Origin: Thalassotalea nanhaiensis
Lineage (GTDB): Bacteria; Pseudomonadota; Gammaproteobacteria; Enterobacterales; Alteromonadaceae
Assembly (NCBI RefSeq): GCF_031583575.1
Contig: NZ_CP134146.1
Span: forward strand, 496,001-560,000
DNA length: 64,000 bases
Reading direction: 5' to 3'
How positions within the stretch are numbered: the stretch's first letter is position 1; every line of letters starts with the position of its first letter. Position numbers and translations under genes: made by a program. Below are positions 16,314 through 25,009 of this stretch, piece by piece. A model generated the notes under the pieces. The model had not been told where the DNA came from. It did no database searches and saw only the letters and a program-made list of their open reading frames with translations.

Positions 16314-17252
16314 GTGATTAAAAAAACAAAAATAGCACAAGCTTTAAAAGGTAGCCTGATTCGTTTGCTACTCGCTATTGTTTTAGTATTTAGTATTAAT
16401 AGCTTGTTTGCCGCAGAGCAAGTTACTACTGCAGAAGTCGTAGAGGTAGATTGTTTAGGTTGCCATCAGGAGTCACAAGGCTCGTCTATTCATGCTATTT
16501 GGCAAACACCACATGGCAAAGTATTTGGCAAAAATAATGAAACATGTGTTACTTGCCATGGCCCAAGTTTAGAACACGGCAAGGTACCAAGAGATAACTC
16601 TCCTAGCTTAAGCTTTGGCCCTAAATGGCCGAGCGAATTTAATGAGCAGTCTGCAGTATGTTTAGGCTGCCATGAAAAAGGAAACCAAGTGATGTGGTTG
16701 AGTGGGGTACATAATGATGAACAATTATCATGCTTATCATGCCATAACATCCATACCCAAATAGATGAAGTTTTAGTTAGAATAGAGCAGTCAGAAACTT
16801 GCTTCACGTGCCATAAATCAGTGCAGGCGTCTGCCCATATGCCATCTAGTCACCCAATTTTAGAGGGTAAAACAACCTGCGTTGATTGCCATAATCCCCA
16901 TGGCAATATCAGTGAGCATTCGCTAAATGAGCCAACGGTAAATGACACCTGCTTTTCCTGTCATGCTGAAAAGCGTGGTCCATTCTTATTTGAACATGCG
17001 CCGGTTGCTGAAGACTGTACCACTTGTCATAAACCACATGGTTCTGTTAATGCCAGCTTATTAAAAACTCGCGGACCATTTTTATGTCAGCAATGTCATT
17101 CGGCAGCTTTTCACCCAAGTGTTCAGCACGATGGCGGCGGGCTTCCTAATACTGGCCAGGGGTCTGAATTTTTACTTGGAAAAAACTGTCTAAATTGTCA
17201 TTCCCAAATTCACGGCTCAAACCATCCTTCTGGCTCCAGGTTAACTAGGTAG
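16314..17252 (+). CDS. mtrA: MtrA/DmsE-family periplasmic decaheme cytochrome
   Basis: 312 residues, the usual MtrA length. The signal peptide ends near FAA (residue 34). Ten CxxCH motifs start at Cys47 (CLGCH, CVTCH, CLGCH, CLSCH, CFTCH, CVDCH, CFSCH, CTTCH, CQQCH, CLNCH), with the family phrases SLSFGPKWP, CHNIHT and CHNPHG. In Shewanella MtrA sits inside the MtrB barrel and carries electrons across the outer membrane. The matching barrel gene follows after 7 bases. The start is GTG (16314) with an AAGGA site upstream. The assignment to the MtrA/DmsE/PioA family is firm. Which paralogue it matches most closely is not decided. Confidence 0.9.
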   Translation: MIKKTKIAQALKGSLIRLLLAIVLVFSINSLFAAEQVTTAEVVEVDCLGCHQESQGSSIHAIWQTPHGKVFGKNNETCVTCHGPSLEHGKVPRDNSPSLSFGPKWPSEFNEQSAVCLGCHEKGNQVMWLSGVHNDEQLSCLSCHNIHTQIDEVLVRIEQSETCFTCHKSVQASAHMPSSHPILEGKTTCVDCHNPHGNISEHSLNEPTVNDTCFSCHAEKRGPFLFEHAPVAEDCTTCHKPHGSVNASLLKTRGPFLCQQCHSAAFHPSVQHDGGGLPNTGQGSEFLLGKNCLNCHSQIHGSNHPSGSRLTR

Positions 17253-17259
17253 GTATGGC

Positions 17260-19767
17260 ATGAAAATAAATGAATGCTTATCACCTTGTTTGCTTGCAAC
17301 AGCAATATTTAGCATTAGTAGTTATGCTGAACAAGCTGGTGAGGAGGATCCATTTGCATTTTTAGCCGAAGAAAAATATCAACCCAAAGCCATTTCAGAA
17401 GCAGAAGAAAAGACTACATCGGACGTTTCTGAAGCAAGTAAAGAAGAAGACCCATTTGCATTCTTAAAGGACGAAAAGTATCAACCTAAGGCCATCCCTG
17501 AAACAAGTAAAAATGACAACTCAGAGATTGTAGATGTTAGCAAAGAAGAAGATCCTTTTGCTTTTTTAGCTGAAGAAAAGTATCAGCCAAAAATAGTAGT
17601 TCAGAAAGTAAGTCCTCCTGGTTTTGTGCAGCTGGATGTACTAAATGTAAGTGATGACAATTTTAGTTTTGGGCAATATAACGGTTTAAGTGAAGAAGGG
17701 ACAAAAGTAAATTTATCTGGCTCTTACCGAGATTTTAATACTGATTCAACATTGACAGATTATTGGCAATTCAATGCACAAAACTTAGGGTTAGATAATC
17801 GTGAACTTTCTATTGCTTTAGGACAAGTTCGTGCTTACAAAGTAGCGTTTCATTTTAATCAAATTCAACAAGTTAAAAATTTTACCGGTTTTACACCATT
17901 TTCAGATAATGGTGATTCATTAGTTTTACCTAGAGGCCTCTTTACTTTGCCAAATAGTTGGGTTGCAGCGCAAACTACTGATGGTATGACAGCATTTAAT
18001 ACTATTGCCAGTCCATTTGAGCAGACGCTCGAACGCGAGCGACTCAGCCTAGAATATTCACAATATTTTGGTAAAAACTGGTTTTTAACTTCTGACTTTA
18101 GCTCTGAAGAAAAGACCGGCACAAAAACTACCGGTGCTGCATTTTACGCTAATGTACAAAACGGACATTCGGCAATTTTACCGCAATCAATAGATCAAAC
18201 TACCAATAAAATGGAGCTATCTATCGCCTATAATCAGGCGCTTTATTCTGTAAAAGCAGACTATTTACTCTCTCAATTTGACAATGATAAGTCATCGCTC
18301 ATTTGGCAAAATCCGTATTCTTCTCTAATAGGGCCCAATGTGGCCTACCCTGATGGGACAGGGCAAATAGGGGCCGAACCCGATAATGATTTTCATCAAT
18401 TAAGAATCTCAGGGCATTATGTCTACTCGCCAACATTGCGATTTTTCGCTGATACTTCCTATTCAATGGCTAGTCAAGATGATAACTATTTACCATATAC
18501 AATTAATAGCCAGTTGATAAGTGGCTCCTTACCAAGATCAAACTTGGATGGCGAAGTGATAACCATTACTGCTAAAGCTACTGCGTTATATCGCTATTCG
18601 AATACTCTAAACTTTAAGGGGCTCTATCGCTATAAGGAGCGCGACAATCAAAGTCCGCGAGATGCATATCAAGTTGTTTTTGCGGATACTTGGGCTCCAC
18701 TGGAAGGAAAGTTTCACCACTACAATGCTCCCCATAGTAAAAACTCTAATTACTTTGAACTAACAGCTAACTATTCTTTACCTAGTCGCAGTAAAGTCTC
18801 GTTGATTTACGGCTATGAAGAAATTGACCGATATAACTATGCCGTAAATAGCACTATTGAAAATGGCATTAAACTAAAGCTTAGAACTCGTTCTGAAAAC
18901 AACTTGGCCAGTAGGTTTGAGCTAGGATATAAAGACAGATCGGCCTCATTGTACCATTGGGACAGATCTTACTTTTCGTTATTTGATGCTCAGTTAATAA
19001 ATCAGACTCCTGAAAATCAAAGGTATACCAATCACCCGTTACTTAGTCAGCACTATTTGTCTAACCGTGAACAATTAAATGCTAAAGCCAGTTTTAGTTA
19101 TCCTATTGAAGACAATATGCATGCTAATTTTGATCTCAGCTTTAAAGAAAATGACTATGACAAATCTACTTTAGGTTTAACCAATGATAAAACCTTTTTC
19201 AGTACTTTAAATGGTGTTTGGGTATATTCAAACACCGTCAATTTTTCGAGTTATTTAAGTTATGACAGTTATGAGTTTGAACAAACGGGCAGAGAGTTTA
19301 CTGGTGGTTACGAAAAGTCAGCCTTTGATTTATATGAACCGCTACCACAAGCAAGTGATAGTGCAAGAAACTGGCAGATAAAGCCACAAGACAGTACCGT
19401 ATCACTTGGTCTGTCAGCACATTGGGACTACTTACCTAAAAAAATTGAGATGGACTTTGATTATAGGTTAAGTGATTCCACCAGTAAAAATGATAATTAT
19501 TCTTCTGGCGGGGCAACTGACTTAACCAATATAGGCTTACCCGATGTGAGCAATAAAGAACATCATTTTGAATTTAAAACTTTGTATCATTATAAGCCCA
19601 ATATGAGCTTCTCCTTTAGTTATCAATATTATCGATTTGATGCTAAGGATTGGGCCTATGATCAGGTTAATCCAAATTCAATCGCGAAAGTTTTGGGAAC
19701 AGGTCAACGCCCAGCTAACGACCAGTTACATGTGTTTCAACTTTCCTTTAAGTATCAAATTGAGTAG
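17260..19767 (+). CDS. mtrB: MtrB/PioB-family outer-membrane barrel (decaheme-associated)
   Basis: 835 residues, longer than Shewanella MtrB (about 700). The signal peptide ends near SYA (residue 23). A periplasmic leader has three copies of a 34-residue unit starting EEDPFAFL at residues 28, 62 and 96. A barrel-like region then begins about residue 118 (GFVQLDVLNVSDDNFSFGQY) and runs to a C-terminal FQLSFKYQIE. The alternating aromatic and polar strands fit a large barrel. It should sheath the MtrA-type cytochrome encoded just upstream and dock the two surface decahemes encoded downstream. I do not see the N-terminal CxxC known from Shewanella MtrB. Confidence 0.85.
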   Translation: MKINECLSPCLLATAIFSISSYAEQAGEEDPFAFLAEEKYQPKAISEAEEKTTSDVSEASKEEDPFAFLKDEKYQPKAIPETSKNDNSEIVDVSKEEDPFAFLAEEKYQPKIVVQKVSPPGFVQLDVLNVSDDNFSFGQYNGLSEEGTKVNLSGSYRDFNTDSTLTDYWQFNAQNLGLDNRELSIALGQVRAYKVAFHFNQIQQVKNFTGFTPFSDNGDSLVLPRGLFTLPNSWVAAQTTDGMTAFNTIASPFEQTLERERLSLEYSQYFGKNWFLTSDFSSEEKTGTKTTGAAFYANVQNGHSAILPQSIDQTTNKMELSIAYNQALYSVKADYLLSQFDNDKSSLIWQNPYSSLIGPNVAYPDGTGQIGAEPDNDFHQLRISGHYVYSPTLRFFADTSYSMASQDDNYLPYTINSQLISGSLPRSNLDGEVITITAKATALYRYSNTLNFKGLYRYKERDNQSPRDAYQVVFADTWAPLEGKFHHYNAPHSKNSNYFELTANYSLPSRSKVSLIYGYEEIDRYNYAVNSTIENGIKLKLRTRSENNLASRFELGYKDRSASLYHWDRSYFSLFDAQLINQTPENQRYTNHPLLSQHYLSNREQLNAKASFSYPIEDNMHANFDLSFKENDYDKSTLGLTNDKTFFSTLNGVWVYSNTVNFSSYLSYDSYEFEQTGREFTGGYEKSAFDLYEPLPQASDSARNWQIKPQDSTVSLGLSAHWDYLPKKIEMDFDYRLSDSTSKNDNYSSGGATDLTNIGLPDVSNKEHHFEFKTLYHYKPNMSFSFSYQYYRFDAKDWAYDQVNPNSIAKVLGTGQRPANDQLHVFQLSFKYQIE

Positions 19768-19784
19768 GGCTTTTGAGGTGAACG

Positions 19785-22133
19785 ATGTATAGAAAAACTA
19801 CATTAATTATCATGATGTCACTGTTAGCAAGTATCGTACTTGCTGGTTGTGATGGCGATAGTGGTGGTGATAGAGCTAAGGGCATAGAAGCTACACCGCC
19901 ACCAGCAAGTGGAACACCCCCAACGACACCTCCGCCGGTAACGCCTCCTCCACCTGAAAATGGTTTAATTGAGTCGGGTGATATCACCGAAGATGATACT
20001 ATTAGTACAGCAATGTCAGGGGTAAAAGTAGACCAAAGTTTAACCTTAACATTCACTTTAATGGTTAATGGCGTTAGTCAAATTGTTGATTTAAATTCTA
20101 GCAACGCAAGGTTTACTCTGGCAAAGCTAGTGACAAACGCCGGTGAAGCGCAAGGTATGAGCTGGACAAGTTATTTTGTTACTTTTGAAGATCCCATTTG
20201 TCGCAACCAGACTGATGTTGACGATGAGAACAATGCTTGTACTACATTTACAGAAGACACAGATCCTGAATTGATTGCTGATACAGCCAAAAAAGTGCAA
20301 AGCGAATTTGCTACAGGTAAGTCAGTATTAACTCAAGCAACTTCAGATAATAATGGTTTATTTGAAAATAATGGTGATGGCAGCTGGAATTATACTTTCC
20401 CATTTCAGTTTTCTGACGTTGCTGCTCTAACAGAAGTTCATCGAAGCTGTATTCAGTTTAGTTTTAATGCTGATGTTGAAAATATCTGTGTGGACTTTGT
20501 ACCTTCAGAGGTTGCTACTGCAACTGATGGAATTACCGGCACTTCTTTGTCTGAGATGTTTTATCAAACGCACAATGCGCGACAAATTGTTACCGAAGGA
20601 ACTTGTAACACGTGTCATGATAAATTGGCCATACATGGTGGTGGACGAACTCAAACCCAATATTGTGTCACCTGTCATAACCCAGACACAAATGATAGTA
20701 ATAGCGGTAACTCGGTAGATTTTAAACAACTCATTCATAAAATTCATTTTGGTCGAAACCTGCAAAATTTTGTTGATGATGGCAAACCATTCACTATTTG
20801 GGGCTATCGCAATAGCGAACACAATTATTCAACGACTGGTTTTCCACAAAATATAAAAAATTGTGGCAGTTGCCATGCAGGTGACGAAGATATTGTTTTC
20901 TCGCAAACTCAAATGATACCTGAGCCGACTGCAACAATAACTGATAATGGCCATAGTTGGGTGACAAACCCTACAAAATCGGCATGTGAGTCATGCCATG
21001 AAAAACTCTTTACCGAGGGAATTCGACTTAATGGCGAAGAGTTTACTTTGCATATCTCTTACACTGAAGAAACCAATTGTGCAGGATGCCATGCTGATTT
21101 AGGTGCTGAAACTCCTGACTCTAAACAAGCAAACCAAGCCCATAGAGATACTGCCATTGAAAAAGCGTTAACTTATGCGATGAATATTGAAAGTGTTATT
21201 AATACTGGCCCAGGTGAAAGCCCTGTGGTTACTTTTAATGTTACTGAAAATGGTGTGCCAATAGATATAAAAACGTTTGATGGTAAAATCAGAGTGGGAG
21301 TCTCATGGGATGCTGCAAGTGATTTTGATAATGAAGGGTTAACAGGGTTTGATGCGTTAAATATTGAAATTGATGCTATTGCCGAAAGCATTTTAAAAGC
21401 AGGTTCAGACAACAGTTTTGTTCTTGATATAAGTACGGTTGGTTTAACACCAAAAACAATTCCTGATGGTCAAGATACTATTGCTGTCTTGATGTTGGGC
21501 CATGCAAATGGACCAAATACTACCGCTACCAGCTTTGATGATGTAAGCCCCATCAAAAGTCCAATAGAATTTTTCGCAAGTAGTGGAACATCTGTTACTC
21601 CAAGACGAACAGTTGTTTCTATTGATAAGTGTAACAGCTGTCATAATCGCCTCTCTATGGTTGAAAAAGGTCACGTAAATTTTCATGCAGTACCTAGTGG
21701 TGAACCTTTAGTGTGTGCATCATGCCATGGTGCCAGCCTTGGTTTTGGCGAATATGCTGATTTTAGGTATCTTATCCACGGCGTACACGCGACTGATATT
21801 AGAGAGGAGCCATATAGAGGAGAGTTTTCCGAAAATATCCACTTTCCAGGTGATATAGCTAATTGTGATAGTTGTCATATTGAAGGTACTACACAATTGC
21901 CATTAGCGTTTAATACCCCAATATTTACCGGTATTACAGATCAATATACTACTCCTACGGCAACTGCTTGTAGTTCTTGCCATGATTCTGCTGAAGCTCA
22001 AACCCATATGATTTCAACAGGTGGGGCAAAATTTAATGAAAGTTATGATTTGGTGCAAAGCACTACGGAGAGCTGTGCCTTATGTCATGGTCCCGGAGAA
22101 GCGGCCGATGTTGAAATGGTCCATAAACGGTAA
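19785..22133 (+). CDS. OmcA/MtrC-family decaheme surface lipoprotein, copy 1
   Basis: 782 residues. The lipobox VLAGC gives lipidated Cys22, followed by a Pro/Thr-rich linker. An N-terminal beta domain precedes ten CxxCH motifs in two groups of five: from Cys274 CNTCH, CVTCH, CGSCH, CESCH, CAGCH, then CNSCH, CASCH, CDSCH, CSSCH, CALCH. Between the groups is a second beta domain. The CHDKLAIHGGGR...YCVTCHNP and NSGNSVDFKQLIHKIH phrases are family hallmarks. It is predicted to lie on the cell surface as the terminal reductase for minerals, flavins or electrodes. It is followed after 14 bases by a paralogue. Confidence 0.92.
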   Translation: MYRKTTLIIMMSLLASIVLAGCDGDSGGDRAKGIEATPPPASGTPPTTPPPVTPPPPENGLIESGDITEDDTISTAMSGVKVDQSLTLTFTLMVNGVSQIVDLNSSNARFTLAKLVTNAGEAQGMSWTSYFVTFEDPICRNQTDVDDENNACTTFTEDTDPELIADTAKKVQSEFATGKSVLTQATSDNNGLFENNGDGSWNYTFPFQFSDVAALTEVHRSCIQFSFNADVENICVDFVPSEVATATDGITGTSLSEMFYQTHNARQIVTEGTCNTCHDKLAIHGGGRTQTQYCVTCHNPDTNDSNSGNSVDFKQLIHKIHFGRNLQNFVDDGKPFTIWGYRNSEHNYSTTGFPQNIKNCGSCHAGDEDIVFSQTQMIPEPTATITDNGHSWVTNPTKSACESCHEKLFTEGIRLNGEEFTLHISYTEETNCAGCHADLGAETPDSKQANQAHRDTAIEKALTYAMNIESVINTGPGESPVVTFNVTENGVPIDIKTFDGKIRVGVSWDAASDFDNEGLTGFDALNIEIDAIAESILKAGSDNSFVLDISTVGLTPKTIPDGQDTIAVLMLGHANGPNTTATSFDDVSPIKSPIEFFASSGTSVTPRRTVVSIDKCNSCHNRLSMVEKGHVNFHAVPSGEPLVCASCHGASLGFGEYADFRYLIHGVHATDIREEPYRGEFSENIHFPGDIANCDSCHIEGTTQLPLAFNTPIFTGITDQYTTPTATACSSCHDSAEAQTHMISTGGAKFNESYDLVQSTTESCALCHGPGEAADVEMVHKR

Positions 22134-22147
22134 GGTGGTAGTTGACT

Positions 22148-24391
22148 ATGCAAATTGGCAGATTTAAAAAATTATCGCTTCAGAATGTTCTAGTTTTATT
22201 GTTAGCATTTTTGACCATTTCTTGTGGAGGGGATGGTAGTGACAATTCTGGAGTTGAAAGTAATAGCCAAAATGTAACGGAAAAATCAGAAACAGAAGAA
22301 ATCACTCCTGGTAACTTTATTACTTCTGCAACGATTGAGTCAGGAAAATTAACCGTACAATTTCAGCTTTTTGAAGTTGACAGTCAACCCGTCACCACAG
22401 TAACTGCTGAGGACGTACAGTTTACCGTGGCAAAATTAATGATAGGCCCAGAAGGAAATCTTACCGGAAATTGGCAATCCTATCTTAACAAAATTGAATA
22501 CCCTGGCGTAGGAACTGGTACTGAAGCAAAATTACAGGCAACAACTGAAAAAGCAACGACAGGTAGTTTTGTAAACTTTAATAATGGCGTGTACCAATAC
22601 ACGTTTAGTCAACCACTTGAAACCAGCAACCAAACGTTACTACAACAAGCTGAATTAGAAGGGCTAAATTTAAATTATCAAGATAACTTTACTCATCGAG
22701 TTGGAGTTCAAATTGCCAATTTAAATGAGCCAGTTAATGTTACCTTTGATTGGAACCCTAGCTCTGGAAAAACACAATACGATGGACTCTTTAGTCAGCA
22801 TATAGTTGCCACGGAAAACTGTAATGCTTGTCATGGTGAATTAGCCATGCACGGCGGTGGTAGGGTTGAAGTTGATTATTGCGTAACGTGTCATAATCCT
22901 GGTTCAACAGATGCCAATAGTGGTAACACAGTTAATTTTAAGAACATGATCCACAAAATTCATCGTGGTAAAGATTTACCGTCTGTGCAAGCCGGTGGTA
23001 GTTATCAAATTTATGGCTATCAAGACTCTTTGCATGACTATAGTGCAGTCACTTTTCCAAACGACATACTTGAATGTGGTCAATGCCATGCTGGCGGTGC
23101 TACTGCGATTTCGGGCGTTACAGTAACCCAAAGCGGAGACAACTGGCGAGAAGTCGTTACTATGCAAGCCTGTGGATCATGTCATGATGATCTCATTTTT
23201 TCTGAACACATGGGAGGCCAAACAGATAACACTAACTGTCGTAGCTGCCACCAAAACTCTGCTATTGCTGGTTCTATTGAAGATAAACATAAAAACCTGA
23301 TCAACGAAGCAAAATCCCTATTCGCTGCAAATATTTTAAATATTAGTCAAACAGCGCCTGGGGAATTTCCTTTAATTCAATTTAGTATCAGTAACCCAGA
23401 AGATAACGACGCATTATATGATATTTTAACTGACGAAGAGTTTACCAACGATTTAAGTTCATTAGCTGTTGATATAGCGTGGTCGACAGCAGATTATACG
23501 AATATTGGTAATCAAGGTGACAATGCCAGCGCGGTACAAGTAAATGCATTAACAGAAGCGACGGCTGTAGGTGATGGCAGCTTTACTGTGCAATCTAGTG
23601 TGGCAGTGCCAGACGGTAGCCAAGCGCCTTTAATTTCGGCTACAGGCAGCGGTGCGGTAAATATTGAAGGTCATCCTGCGGTTAACTTTGGTGATGTTAA
23701 CAATCCAGATTATCAAAGTGTTCCATTAACGAATGTTGTAGATTATTTTACTATAACAGACACATCTCCTACTGCTCGTCGAATAGTTGTAGACCTAAAT
23801 AACTGTTTTGGCTGTCACAGTGAATTATCAATGCATGGTGGAAATCGCAACGATAATATTGAAGCATGTGTTATGTGTCATAACCCACGAAATACTGATA
23901 AACGAGTGAGAGCAATCGCAGCTACACCACCTACTGATGGCAAAACAGAAGAGTCTATAGATTTTAAAACCATGATCCATGGTATTCATGGCACCAATAT
24001 TCGTGAAAACCCATTACAAATTGTTGGTTACCAGGGTTTTTCTACTCATGTTTATGATAATACCTTTCCTGGAGAGGTAGGAAACTGTCTTATTTGTCAT
24101 AGCGACGGCACATTTGAATTACCACTTGCAGATAATGTTTTAGCGACATCTGTTAATACCGGCGTTGAAGTTTCAGACCCAAATGATGATATCGTTATAT
24201 CCCCTACAGCAGCTGTATGTAGTTCGTGCCACGACAGTGAGCTGGCGCAAGGTCATATGGAGTCTAATGGAGGCAGTTTCTCTACTACACAAAGTGATAT
24301 TGATAATGGAATAATTATAGAGCAATGTCAGTTTTGTCACGGTCCAGGAGCGCCACAGGATATTGCAGAATTGCATCCGATTAGCCAATAA
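22148..24391 (+). CDS. OmcA/MtrC-family decaheme surface lipoprotein, copy 2
   Basis: 747 residues from the ATG at 22148, chosen over a TTG six bases earlier because AAGGTGG then has a normal 9-base spacing. The lipobox LTISC gives lipidated Cys26. There are ten CxxCH motifs (CNACH, CVTCH, CGQCH, CGSCH, CRSCH, then CFGCH, CVMCH, CLICH, CSSCH, CQFCH) with the same five-plus-five layout and CHGELAMHGGGR signature as its neighbour. In Shewanella, MtrC and OmcA form a comparable pair of surface cytochromes. This is the last gene of the operon. It faces fusA2 tail to tail across an array of bidirectional terminators. Confidence 0.92.
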   Translation: MQIGRFKKLSLQNVLVLLLAFLTISCGGDGSDNSGVESNSQNVTEKSETEEITPGNFITSATIESGKLTVQFQLFEVDSQPVTTVTAEDVQFTVAKLMIGPEGNLTGNWQSYLNKIEYPGVGTGTEAKLQATTEKATTGSFVNFNNGVYQYTFSQPLETSNQTLLQQAELEGLNLNYQDNFTHRVGVQIANLNEPVNVTFDWNPSSGKTQYDGLFSQHIVATENCNACHGELAMHGGGRVEVDYCVTCHNPGSTDANSGNTVNFKNMIHKIHRGKDLPSVQAGGSYQIYGYQDSLHDYSAVTFPNDILECGQCHAGGATAISGVTVTQSGDNWREVVTMQACGSCHDDLIFSEHMGGQTDNTNCRSCHQNSAIAGSIEDKHKNLINEAKSLFAANILNISQTAPGEFPLIQFSISNPEDNDALYDILTDEEFTNDLSSLAVDIAWSTADYTNIGNQGDNASAVQVNALTEATAVGDGSFTVQSSVAVPDGSQAPLISATGSGAVNIEGHPAVNFGDVNNPDYQSVPLTNVVDYFTITDTSPTARRIVVDLNNCFGCHSELSMHGGNRNDNIEACVMCHNPRNTDKRVRAIAATPPTDGKTEESIDFKTMIHGIHGTNIRENPLQIVGYQGFSTHVYDNTFPGEVGNCLICHSDGTFELPLADNVLATSVNTGVEVSDPNDDIVISPTAAVCSSCHDSELAQGHMESNGGSFSTTQSDIDNGIIIEQCQFCHGPGAPQDIAELHPISQ

Positions 24392-24536
24392 TTACTACCC
24401 TTTATCAAGATAGTAAATATCTATGCACAATACGCTGAAGGAGATCCCGTCCAAAAACATGACGGGAAAATTCCATGTATTTTACAAACCTAAAACCTTC
24501 CATGGTGGTTTGTATTCCATCATCCATGAAATAAAA

Positions 24537-24560
24537 AAAAGGCCGCTAATGCGACCTTTT
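24537..24560. terminator. Bidirectional terminator, fusA2 tail relic 1
   Basis: AAAAGGCCGC-TAAT-GCGACCTTTT hairpin with an A-run on the left and T-rich bases on the right. It is the first of three in line and the first met by the cytochrome operon transcript. Confidence 0.8.
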
Positions 24561-24747
24561 ATAAGAATTAAATAATTATATAACTAATTATTTTTTCTTA
24601 GCAGCTTCACGCTCTTTAACTTCAGCCATAACAGTTTCTGCTACGTTGTTAGGACATGGGTTCTGATGTTTGACGAGAGAATTCCATGTATTTTACAAAC
24701 CTAAAACCTTCCATGGTGGTTTGTATTCCATCATCCATGAAATAAAA

Positions 24748-24771
24748 AAAAGGCCGCTAATGCGACCTTTT
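24748..24771. terminator. Bidirectional terminator, fusA2 tail relic 2
   Basis: Identical stem and loop to the copy 211 bases upstream. Confidence 0.8.
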
Positions 24772-24958
24772 ATAAGAATTAAATAATTATATAACTAATT
24801 ATTTTTTCTTAGCAGCTTCACGCTCTTTAACTTCAGCGATAACAGTTTCTGCTACGTTGTTTGGACATGGGTTCCTAGGTTTGACGAGAGAATTCCATGT
24901 ACTTTACAAACCTAAAACCCTCCATGGTGGTTTGCATTCCATCATGCATGAAGTAAAA

Positions 24959-24982
24959 AAAAGGCCACTAATGCGACCTTTT
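24959..24982. terminator. Terminator of fusA2
   Basis: Lies 28 bases past the fusA2 stop on the minus strand. The stem AAGGTCGC / GTGGCCTT has one G-T pair in place of a G-C pair present in the two relic copies, so the working copy is slightly weaker than the relics. Confidence 0.8.
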
Positions 24983-25009
24983 ATAAGAATTAAATAATTA
25001 TATAACTAA

